Position numbers and translations under genes: made by a program. Of a DNA stretch of 48,556 nucleotides, positions 8,417 to 14,616 are shown piece after piece (position 1 is the first letter of the stretch; each line of letters starts with the position of its first letter). The DNA is from an uncultured Alloprevotella sp. (GTDB lineage: Bacteria; Bacteroidota; Bacteroidia; Bacteroidales; Bacteroidaceae), in NCBI GenBank assembly GCA_944320745.1, contig CALUIN010000010.1, positions 1 through 48,556 of the forward strand. The letters run 5' to 3'. The notes beneath the pieces were generated by a model that had not been told where the DNA came from, did not search any database, and saw only the letters and a program-made list of their open reading frames with translations.

Positions 8417-8477
8417 CCGACAGCTTCCGCGCGGAAGCGCATCTTACGTTTGACCAAAAAAAGAGGAAGGAAAGACT

Positions 8478-8726
8478 ATGACACGAGGAAACATGATGAG
8501 AAGCCGCCGCGCGGTACGCCGCGGCGCGAGCGGCTGGCAGGATCGCCGCGAGGTGGCCAAGCGCTGCTTCGACATGGCGGACGGGCGGCTGGCCGTGGCG
8601 CGGCTCAACCGCTGGATCAAGGCCGACGCGCGGCTGCGCGCCGCGTTGCAGGCCTGCGGCTACCGTCCGCGCACGCGCCGGCTGCAGCCGGCCGTGGTGC
8701 GCGTGCTGCGCCGCTACCTGTACTGA
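8478..8726 (+). CDS. Small basic protein, probable DUF4248 family
   Basis: This 82-residue, very basic protein reads RREVAKRCFDMADGRLA, then LNRWIKADARLRAALQACGY, and ends with RRLQPAVVRVLRRYL. The order of an acidic or basic helix, a central RWI segment, an L-x-x-x-GY motif and a final V-x-x-I/L-x-x-x-L helix matches the DUF4248 family, which is common in Bacteroidales and often lies near phage-like amidases and HU-like proteins. I see a helical, possibly DNA-binding protein and no known activity. The ATG at 8478 follows AGGAAGGA at a good distance; Met6 or Met7 could also be used. Its last 13 bases overlap the end of the convergent WYL gene. Confidence 0.55.
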   Translation: MTRGNMMRSRRAVRRGASGWQDRREVAKRCFDMADGRLAVARLNRWIKADARLRAALQACGYRPRTRRLQPAVVRVLRRYLY

Positions 8727-9583
8727 CCGCTCCCGTCGGCCGGCCCGCAGTAGTCGCGGGCCAAGCGGCGGACCACGTCGCCCAGCCGGCGGCGCAGGTC
8801 CTCGGGAGCCAGCACGCGGATGTCCGCGCCGAAGGAGAGGAGCTGCCCGATAAAGTCGCGCGTCAGCGCCACGTCGAGCTCAAAGCGCGCCTCGCCTTCC
8901 GGCGCGGACGTCTCGTGCTGCGAGGCGTGGAGGGGCCGTTGGCGCAGATAGGCCGCGGCGTGGCGGTCCGTGGCGGCAAGGACCACGTGGCGCGGAGCGG
9001 CCTCGGGCCCGCCGTAGGCGCCGAAGCTGTGGGCGAAGTAGGCGGAGGGGCTGAAGTCCGCCGGGCGGCGGAAGCGCATGGGCAGGAGCGTGAGGCCCTG
9101 AATGCGGTCCACGGCAAAGTTGCGCACCTCGCCGTGGCGCGCGCTGTGGCCCACGGTGTAGTAGAAGCCGCGGATGAGCGTCAGGACGTAGGGGCGGAAG
9201 CGGGTGACGTAGGTCTCCTTGCCGGGCGAGGCGTACTCCATGTCGACCTCCTGGCGCGCGGCCACGGCGTCGGCCAGCAGCGGCAGCCAGGCGCCCGCCC
9301 CGCCGGCCGCTCCGGCCTCGGACAGGGGCTCCGTGCCGCCCAGCAGGCGGCGCAGGGCGGCGTTCTCCTCCGCTTCGGCACCGCAGAGGGCGTAGCGCCC
9401 TCCGCAGCAGGCCACACGCAGGCCGTAGCGCGACTCCAGGCAGCGGCGGTTGTCGTAGAAGGTGCTCTCGGCCATGGGGCGTCCGCGGTCGTCCTCGTCG
9501 CGCCAGGCGTCGAGGATTTCCTGTTTCGTCAGTCCGCCGCGGCGGTAGAGGAGACGGGCCAGCCAAAGGGATTTGTTGACCAT
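8714..9583 (-). CDS. WYL-domain transcriptional regulator
   Basis: The protein is 289 residues. The N-terminal ~70 residues form a winged-helix region (LARLLYRRGGLTKQEILDAW, ESTFYDNRRCLESRYGL). The WYL domain follows at about residues 110-190 with MEYASPGKET, FRPYVLTLIRGFYYTVGHS and FAVDRIQGLTLLPMRF. The canonical W-Y-L triplet is changed, with GFYYTV in its place. The C-terminal ~90 residues are the usual WCX extension. WYL proteins sense ligands, possibly nucleic acids or nucleotides, and control stress, DNA-damage or defence genes. The gene runs opposite to the P5-like/DUF4248 cassette and overlaps its end, so it may be functionally linked, but that is inference. Confidence 0.85.
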   Translation of the reverse strand: MVNKSLWLARLLYRRGGLTKQEILDAWRDEDDRGRPMAESTFYDNRRCLESRYGLRVACCGGRYALCGAEAEENAALRRLLGGTEPLSEAGAAGGAGAWLPLLADAVAARQEVDMEYASPGKETYVTRFRPYVLTLIRGFYYTVGHSARHGEVRNFAVDRIQGLTLLPMRFRRPADFSPSAYFAHSFGAYGGPEAAPRHVVLAATDRHAAAYLRQRPLHASQHETSAPEGEARFELDVALTRDFIGQLLSFGADIRVLAPEDLRRRLGDVVRRLARDYCGPADGSGQYR

Positions 9584-9614
9584 AGGAATAGCGGAAAAGG
9601 CTGCCGGAGCGGCA

Positions 9615-9660
9615 TGCCGGCAGCGTGCTAACGGAACTGCCGGCAGCGTGCTAACGGAAC
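9615..9660. repeat. Perfect 23-bp tandem duplication at a gene 3' end
   Basis: A 23-base block is present twice without a mismatch (9615-9637 and 9638-9660). It includes the stop codon and final codons of the minus-strand glycosyltransferase. The second copy supplies the actual end of the gene and the first repeats it just downstream. This is a recent local duplication. Confidence 0.9.
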
Positions 9661-10658
9661 TGCCGGCCGCGCGTGGCGATGTGCAGGCGGCCGGCCAGTG
9701 CCTGGCGGATGCGGCCCCATTGCCCGTGGCGCAGGTTGATGAGCAGCTCCTCGACGGAGCGGGCCGCCTTGATCCAGGGGTGGCCCCAGGCCATGATGCG
9801 GTAGACGCGGCGACGGTAGGCCACGTGGTCCACGACGTCGGCCGGGTGGACCAGCGGGAAGGTCATTTCCGGCCGCTCCATGGTGAAGATGCGGCGGTAG
9901 CCGCGCGGCAGCGTGCGCACCGACCCGGCGAAGTGGGTGGAGTCCGCCGTGACGCCGAGGTTCGTGATCTGGTTCACGGCCGGCACGATGGCCAGCTGCG
10001 ACTGGAGCAGCAGGGCGGCGTGGAAGATGGTTTCATAGTAAGCCTTCCCCGAGGCGCGGTGTGCGCGGCACATGGGCAGGAAGTCGCGGCGCAGACGCCG
10101 CTCGCGCGTCAGGGCCTCTATCCGCGCGACGGCTTCCGGGCGGTCCAGAAAAGAGTAGGAGGCGTCCCAGCGGTCGATCACGCGGCGCCACGACGCCCAG
10201 CCCCAGATGGAGAAGTTCGTGGTGAAGAAGTAGGAGTCGGCGCCTACGTCCGGCGTGCGCTCGTCCGTGTTGAAGCCCGCCACCATGCCGATGCGCTCGT
10301 CGTCGGCATAGCGGTCGAGCATTTCCTTGCAGAAGGGGAAGAAGGAGTCGGCGGGCACGTCGTCGTCCTCCAGGACGATGCACTTGTCCGTCAGCGAGAA
10401 CGCCCACTTCTGCGAGAGGTATTCGGAGGGGTCGCAGCCGAAGTTGCGCTCCTGGTAGAGGCGGTGCACGCGACAGGGCCAGTCCACCTGCGCCACGATG
10501 TCGCGGCAGGCGCGGATGCCGGGCAGGTCGCGCTCGCCGCGGGGGCCGTCCTGGTAGAGGAAGAGCTGCGTGGGCCGGGCGCGGCGCACGGCCTGGAACA
10601 CTTGGGCCAGATGGTCCGGGCGGTTGAAGAAGAGGATGAGGACGGAGACGTCGGTCAT
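9651..10658 (-). CDS. GT-A-fold glycosyltransferase (HlpA-like group)
   Basis: The protein is 335 residues. It begins with SVLILFFNRPDHLAQVFQAV, the first Rossmann strand of a GT-A fold. It has LFLYQDGPRG and the metal-binding acidic cluster CIVLEDDDVP (Glu97-Asp100). FSIWGWASWRRV is a hallmark of a Bacteroidales group often annotated as hemolytic protein HlpA-like or as a nucleotide-diphospho-sugar transferase. The likely role is addition of one sugar to a surface glycan, using a nucleotide sugar and a divalent metal. It is the last gene of the four-gene minus-strand operon, 48 bp after the LicD gene. Donor and acceptor are unknown. A 23-bp tandem repeat covers its stop codon. Confidence 0.82.
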   Translation of the reverse strand: MTDVSVLILFFNRPDHLAQVFQAVRRARPTQLFLYQDGPRGERDLPGIRACRDIVAQVDWPCRVHRLYQERNFGCDPSEYLSQKWAFSLTDKCIVLEDDDVPADSFFPFCKEMLDRYADDERIGMVAGFNTDERTPDVGADSYFFTTNFSIWGWASWRRVIDRWDASYSFLDRPEAVARIEALTRERRLRRDFLPMCRAHRASGKAYYETIFHAALLLQSQLAIVPAVNQITNLGVTADSTHFAGSVRTLPRGYRRIFTMERPEMTFPLVHPADVVDHVAYRRRVYRIMAWGHPWIKAARSVEELLINLRHGQWGRIRQALAGRLHIATRGRQFR

Positions 10659-10706
10659 GGCGGTCGGGATTGGGGGATGGAGGATGAGGCGCGGCTGCCC
10701 CTGGGG

Positions 10707-11546
10707 TCAGGACAGCGAGGCGCGGTAGAAGGCGGCGTGGCCGTGGCGCTTTTCGGCGGGCGGCAGGGCCATGTAGTCGCCATAGAGGTCGCGGAGGTAG
10801 GCGTCGGGGTTGGCGGGCGCGCTGAAGGAGATGCCTTCGAACTCCACGGTGCTGAGGGGGAACACGCTGTCCGCGCGGTGCATGATGCCGTAGCCGTTGT
10901 TGTCAAGCGTGTTGGAGAGGTACTGGCCGCGCGAGGCCACGGCCCGGGCCCCTTCCCACAGGAGGCGGCACAGGGCGCGCTTGCCGCCGAAATAGAAGAG
11001 CTCGGCCACGGAGCGCCAGGAGTAGCGGTGGCGCTCGTGGAGTATGGCGTTGGCGCGGCAGTAGCCGCGGGCCACGCGGCGCACGAAGCCGGGCGGCACG
11101 GACGGGTAGTCCACCATGGGGAAGATGTCCACGTAGAGCCCCTTGGCATAGGGCAGGCGGAAGTCGTCGCCGTGCTCCACGATGAGGGAGTCAAGGTCGC
11201 GCACCTTGAGGATAGGGAATTTCACCGTGGGGTCGGTGCGGGGCATCTGCATGAACAGGTTCGGAGGGAGCTCCTCCTGTGCGGCTTGGGCGAAGCGCAG
11301 GGCGTCGGCGCGGCGCATGGCGATGTCGATGTCGTCGTCCCAGGGGATGAAACCCTTGTGGCGGACGGCGCCGAGCAGGGTGCCGCCGTCGAGCCAGTAG
11401 GGTATGCCGTGGCGGCGGCAGAGGGCGTCGACCTCGCGCAGGATGGCGAGCTCCTTGAGCTGGATGCTGCGGCGGTGGCGCTCCATGTAGGCCTCGAGGC
11501 GGCGCCGGCCTTCCTCGCGGCGTGCGGTCAGGGTGTCGGCGTTCAT
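10707..11546 (-). CDS. LicD-family phosphotransferase
   Basis: The 279-residue protein carries the complete LicD/fukutin signature: an N-terminal helix with LKELAILREVDALCRRHGIPYWLDGGTLLGAVRHKGFIPWDDD split across residues 30-72, with the GGTLLGAVR loop and the acidic DDDID (70-74) that binds the nucleotide and metal. Further down are YVDIFPMVDYP and the C-terminal YGDYMALP, both usual for the family. LicD enzymes move phosphocholine or an alditol phosphate from a CDP-linked donor onto a glycan; the animal relatives fukutin and FKRP use CDP-ribitol. The gene lies 3 bp after a probable CDP-ribitol synthase, so ribitol phosphate is the favoured substrate by context. Phosphocholine transfer is less likely because no choline kinase or LicC-type gene is present here. 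Confidence 0.88.
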   Translation of the reverse strand: MNADTLTARREEGRRRLEAYMERHRRSIQLKELAILREVDALCRRHGIPYWLDGGTLLGAVRHKGFIPWDDDIDIAMRRADALRFAQAAQEELPPNLFMQMPRTDPTVKFPILKVRDLDSLIVEHGDDFRLPYAKGLYVDIFPMVDYPSVPPGFVRRVARGYCRANAILHERHRYSWRSVAELFYFGGKRALCRLLWEGARAVASRGQYLSNTLDNNGYGIMHRADSVFPLSTVEFEGISFSAPANPDAYLRDLYGDYMALPPAEKRHGHAAFYRASLS

Positions 11547-11549
11547 GGC

Positions 11550-12920
11550 TTATTCGCGGTTTTGGCGTTTCACGTCGAACACCTGCCCGGTGTAGTCCGT
11601 CAGGAGCGAGCGCACGGTGACGGCCGCCACGGCCTCGGGCGTGAGGAGCGTGCCCTCGGGCTCGGTGCCGAAGTTGCGCACCCGCATGGGCGTCTTCGTG
11701 CGTTCGGGGTTGACGCAGTTCACGCAGATGCCCTCCGGCTCCCATTCCTGGGCCACGGCCTGGACGAAGTTGACGATGGCTGCCTTGGTGGAGGAGTAGA
11801 TGCTGTAGAAGGCGCGGCCGCGGGTATAGCTGCTCGAGGTGAAGAAGACGAGCTTGCCGCGTGTGCGGCGCAAGTAGGGGAAGGCCTCGAGGGCCACGTT
11901 GACGGTCCCCATGTAGTTGGTGCGGACGGCTGTCTCGATGAGGGCGGGGTCCATGGCGTTGAGCGGTTCCTTGTTGAGTACGCCGGCGGTGTTGATGACG
12001 AAGTCGATGCGGCCTTCCTCGCTCTCCACGCGGCGCAGGGCGGCGGCCACGTCGTCGCGGCGGCCCACGTCGGTCCCTGTCTCGCCGCGGGCGAAGCTGT
12101 GGACGCGGGCGCCGGCGGCGCGGAGCTGGTCGACGGTGGACTTGCCGATGCCGTAGGAGCCGCCGAAGACGACGGCCACCTTTCCGGCCAGTCCCTCCAG
12201 CGGGGCTTCGCCGGCCGGCAGCTCGCTCTTGCGCAGCTGGAAGAACTTGTCGAGCAGGTAGGTGTCCTCTTTGTACGTGAGCTTCATGTTGCTCTCCTCG
12301 CCGGCCACGAGGTAGACGGGGACCTCGGGCATGTACTTCACGACGACGCCGCAGTCGTCCGTGACGCGCAGGGCGGGGTCGCGCAAGGCCCGCTCGTAGG
12401 CTTCCTCGATGACGCCGAGGCGGAAGGCCTGGGGCGTCTGTCCGCGCTGCAGGCGGGAGCGGTCGGGGATGGCGGCTATGTGGTCGCCCTCGGCCTCGAC
12501 GATGGTGTCGACGGCGGGCAGGGTCACGTCCACCGCCTCGTGGCGGAGCAGGGCGTCGGCCACGTCGTCGATGATGCGCTGGCTGACGAGGGGGCGCACG
12601 GCGTCGTGGAACACGAGGTTCACGTCGCGCCCGGCGTAGGCCCGTATGGCCGAGAGGCTCGAGTCGTAGCGCTCCTTGCCGCCCTTGAGGATGCGCTTCA
12701 CCTTGCGCCAGCCGTTGCGGAGCACCATGTTTTCCACGTCGGCCACGTAGAAGGGGTTGGAGACGATGGCGATTTCGTCGATGTGCGGGTTGCGTTCGAA
12801 GGCGTCGACGGTGTGTTCGATGACCATCTTCCCGGCTACCTTGAAGAATTGTTTCGGGGTGCTCAGGCCGAGGCGGCTACCCACGCCGCCGGCCAGGATT
12901 ATGGCTATGTTGGGTCTCAT
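11550..12920 (-). CDS. Bifunctional cytidylyltransferase / short-chain reductase, probable CDP-ribitol synthase
   Basis: The protein is 456 residues from the ATG at 12920, which overlaps the upstream stop as ATGA. A longer frame exists but lies inside the preceding gene. Residues 1-230 form an IspD/TarI-type cytidylyltransferase with GGVGSR (11-16), TPKQF (Lys23), FHDAVRPLV and LQRGQTPQAF. Residues 240-456 form a short-chain dehydrogenase with the NADP loop GGSYGIG (253-259), NTAG (310-313), the catalytic Ser near 362 and YSSTK (Tyr375, Lys379). This fusion order matches Haemophilus Acs1/Bcs1, which reduces ribulose 5-phosphate and activates ribitol 5-phosphate with CTP. The LicD neighbour supports that assignment over a MEP-pathway IspD. 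Another CDP-alditol is possible. Confidence 0.83.
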   Translation of the reverse strand: MRPNIAIILAGGVGSRLGLSTPKQFFKVAGKMVIEHTVDAFERNPHIDEIAIVSNPFYVADVENMVLRNGWRKVKRILKGGKERYDSSLSAIRAYAGRDVNLVFHDAVRPLVSQRIIDDVADALLRHEAVDVTLPAVDTIVEAEGDHIAAIPDRSRLQRGQTPQAFRLGVIEEAYERALRDPALRVTDDCGVVVKYMPEVPVYLVAGEESNMKLTYKEDTYLLDKFFQLRKSELPAGEAPLEGLAGKVAVVFGGSYGIGKSTVDQLRAAGARVHSFARGETGTDVGRRDDVAAALRRVESEEGRIDFVINTAGVLNKEPLNAMDPALIETAVRTNYMGTVNVALEAFPYLRRTRGKLVFFTSSSYTRGRAFYSIYSSTKAAIVNFVQAVAQEWEPEGICVNCVNPERTKTPMRVRNFGTEPEGTLLTPEAVAAVTVRSLLTDYTGQVFDVKRQNRE

Positions 12921-13918
12921 GGAGTTTGGAATTTTTCGGTTTTGAACTCGGCGTTCCGGTAGGCATAGATGGCGGGCAGGCAGAAGGCGCGCAGGCGGTT
13001 CTTCCATTCCGGCTCGCCCTTGGAGGGATAGAGCAGGTCGCGGTGGCGCAGGCAGAGGGCGCAGAGGCGGGGCAGTCCGCCGTCGCGGCCCAGGAGTGCG
13101 CCGCAGAGGCGGTGGGCCAGGCTATGGCGCGCGTCGCCGGCCGTGCGGGCGTAGATGTAGCGGTAGAACTCCTGCCATACGGGCTGGCGGCGCAGGCGGC
13201 CCAGGTGGGCCCAGCCGCAGATGTAGGGCTGCCACGTGGCGGGCTGCTGCCGGGCTCCGCCGCGGTCGGAGCTGTGCAGGCGCGCTATGGCCGAGCCGGC
13301 GTGGGGGCGGTGCCAGTTGAGGGGCTCGTCCACCCGCACGACGCCGCCGCCCAGGTGGGCCTGTACCAGCAGCCACCAGTCGTAGTAGAAGCGGTCCGTC
13401 AGTACGCCCTCGCGCTCAAGGAAGCTGCGGCGCAGCAGCATGGAGTGGCCGGGGATAGTGTTGGCGAAGAGGAGGCTCTCGAGCGTCCCCGAGGGGCATA
13501 CGCTGACGCGGCAGTCCGCGGCGCGGGTGAAGCTGGCGTCGCGGTAGTAGGCGGAGAAGCAGAGGTCCGCCCCGCCGATGGCCTCGGCCTGGCGGCGCAG
13601 CTTTTGCGGGAACCAGATGTCGTCCTGGTCGGCCACGGCGACGAGCTCGCCCGTGGCGCGGCGCAGGGCCGTGGCGAAGTTGGCGTTGAAGCCCAGGCGC
13701 CGGCCGTTGCGCACGAGCCTTACCTGCGGGTGCTCGCGGCGGTAGCGTTCGGCGATGTCGAGGGTGTCGTCCTGCGAGCCGTCGTCCTGGATGATGATTT
13801 CGCAGGGCGGCAGTTCCTGTGACAGGATGGAGTCGAGCTGTGCCTCGATGTATTTTTCGCCGTTGTAGGTGCACATCACAACGGAGATGCGCGGCGTGGG
13901 GTTGTCGTGGTCGGTCAT
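12917..13918 (-). CDS. Glycosyltransferase family 2
   Basis: The 333-residue protein is a clear GT2 enzyme. ISVVMCTYNGEKYIEAQLDSI is the first strand and helix, IIIQDDGSQDDT contains the nucleotide-binding Asp45-Asp46, and VAVADQDDIWFP (DQDD at 97-100) is the metal-binding motif. The ending has basic and aromatic residues but no clear membrane segment. It resembles rhamnosyltransferase-like GT2 enzymes (RfbF/WcaA group) that build O-antigen or capsule. It is the first gene of the minus-strand glycan operon, and its stop codon overlaps the next start. Its promoter element ends only 6 bases before the ATG, so the transcript is nearly leaderless. The sugar donor is not known. Confidence 0.9.
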   Translation of the reverse strand: MTDHDNPTPRISVVMCTYNGEKYIEAQLDSILSQELPPCEIIIQDDGSQDDTLDIAERYRREHPQVRLVRNGRRLGFNANFATALRRATGELVAVADQDDIWFPQKLRRQAEAIGGADLCFSAYYRDASFTRAADCRVSVCPSGTLESLLFANTIPGHSMLLRRSFLEREGVLTDRFYYDWWLLVQAHLGGGVVRVDEPLNWHRPHAGSAIARLHSSDRGGARQQPATWQPYICGWAHLGRLRRQPVWQEFYRYIYARTAGDARHSLAHRLCGALLGRDGGLPRLCALCLRHRDLLYPSKGEPEWKNRLRAFCLPAIYAYRNAEFKTEKFQTP

Positions 13919-13924
13919 TTAGGG

Positions 13925-13932
13925 CAAAGGTA
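13925..13932 (-). promoter_or_regulatory. -7 promoter element for the glycan operon
   Basis: On the minus strand this reads TACCTTTG. The expected transcription start lies at about 13918-13920, at or next to the ATG of the first gene (13918). Confidence 0.75.
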
Positions 13933-14004
13933 ATGATTTTTTCAGTGGGAGCGCCGCGCGCCGGGCGAAAAAGTGGGGGCGGCGCGTTGCCTTGGCTCTG
14001 CCGG

Positions 14005-14100
14005 CACGGGGCTAAGGCCAGATGCGACGGGGCTAAGGTCAGATGCGACGGGGCTAAGGCCAGATGCGACGGGGCTAAGGCCAGACGCGACGGGGAGAGG
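14005..14100. repeat. 21-bp periodic array, locus 3 (4 full units plus a partial)
   Basis: Units begin at 14005, 14026, 14047 and 14068, with a partial unit at 14089. This is the most regular array in the window. The core ACGGGGCTAAGG is repeated four times, followed by CCAGATGC with one or two substitutions. It lies downstream of rpsO, between the rpsO terminator and the promoter of the glycan operon. Confidence 0.95.
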
Positions 14101-14120
14101 GCGCGTGGGGATACAACGAA

Positions 14121-14154
14121 ATCCGCCGCGCTCCTCAGTGGGGGCGCGGCGGAT
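14121..14154 (-). terminator. Hairpin downstream of rpsO
   Basis: The arms 14121-14131 and 14144-14154 are perfectly complementary over 11 bp. On the minus strand the stem is followed by TTCGTTGT, a weak U-rich tail. It lies 47 bp after the rpsO stop codon. Confidence 0.6.
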
Positions 14155-14201
14155 GGGAATGCTTCCGTCGGGGCGGCCGCAGGAGGCGGCGCCGCGGGGC
14201 G

Positions 14202-14471
14202 TCACTTGCGCAGGCCGAGGGCCTTGACAATGGCGCGGTAGCGCTCGATGTCCTTGCGCTTCAGATAGTTGAGCAGCGCGCGGCGCTTGCCTACGAGCTT
14301 GACCAGAGAGCGTTCAGTCGTATGATCTTTACGGTTCGCTCTCATGTGCTCCGTCAGGTGGGCAATACGGTAGGAGAACAAGGCTACCTGGCTCTCGGGG
14401 GAGCCGGTATCCGAATTGGACGTCCCGTACTTGCCAAAGATCTCTTTCTTCTTTTCAGAATCTAAGTACAT
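14202..14471 (-). CDS. rpsO: 30S ribosomal protein S15
   Basis: At 89 residues this has the exact length of bacterial S15. It carries the conserved blocks GTSNSDTGSPESQVALFSYRI, LTEHMRANRKDHTTERSL, and VGKRRALLNYLKRKDIERY, split over residues 18-83. S15 binds the central domain of 16S rRNA early in 30S assembly and contacts the 23S bridge helix. The codon and base composition is less GC-rich than the neighbours, as expected of a highly expressed gene. A consensus TTG-N20-TAnnTTTG promoter precedes it and a hairpin follows, so it is a monocistronic unit. Autoregulation through its leader is known in other bacteria, but no such structure was identified here. Confidence 0.98.
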   Translation of the reverse strand: MYLDSEKKKEIFGKYGTSNSDTGSPESQVALFSYRIAHLTEHMRANRKDHTTERSLVKLVGKRRALLNYLKRKDIERYRAIVKALGLRK

Positions 14472-14519
14472 TGTGGATTGGGTTTATGAGTATGAAAATG
14501 CTTGCCTGTCAAGGCGGTG

Positions 14520-14550
14520 CAAAGTTACGCACTTCTGGCGTAACGGCCAA
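14520..14550 (-). promoter_or_regulatory. Full consensus promoter for rpsO
   Basis: On the minus strand TTG (14550-14548) is followed after exactly 20 bases by TAACTTTG (14527-14520). This is a textbook Bacteroidetes promoter. Transcription would start about 40 bases before the rpsO ATG. Confidence 0.85.
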
Positions 14551-14616
14551 GGCGCGCGCCGACTTTTTCTCCGGTTGCCGCGTGCGGGGCGTTGAAGCCG
14601 GGGCCTGGGCGCGGCG

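Noticed and set aside
11550-12920. IspD of the MEP isoprenoid pathway
   Set aside because: The fold is the same, but the reductase fusion and LicD neighbour point to CDP-alditol synthesis. ispG in this window does not make this gene part of the pathway.
12921-13007. N-terminal extension of the CDP-ribitol synthase
   Set aside because: The extra residues lie within the preceding gene and are unlike the family. The ATG at 12920 gives the exact IspD-type start (RPNIAIILAGG) and a translational-coupling overlap.
14005-14100. CRISPR array
   Set aside because: The units are direct 21-base repeats without variable spacers of 26-40 bases, and no cas gene is near. It belongs to the dispersed intergenic family.
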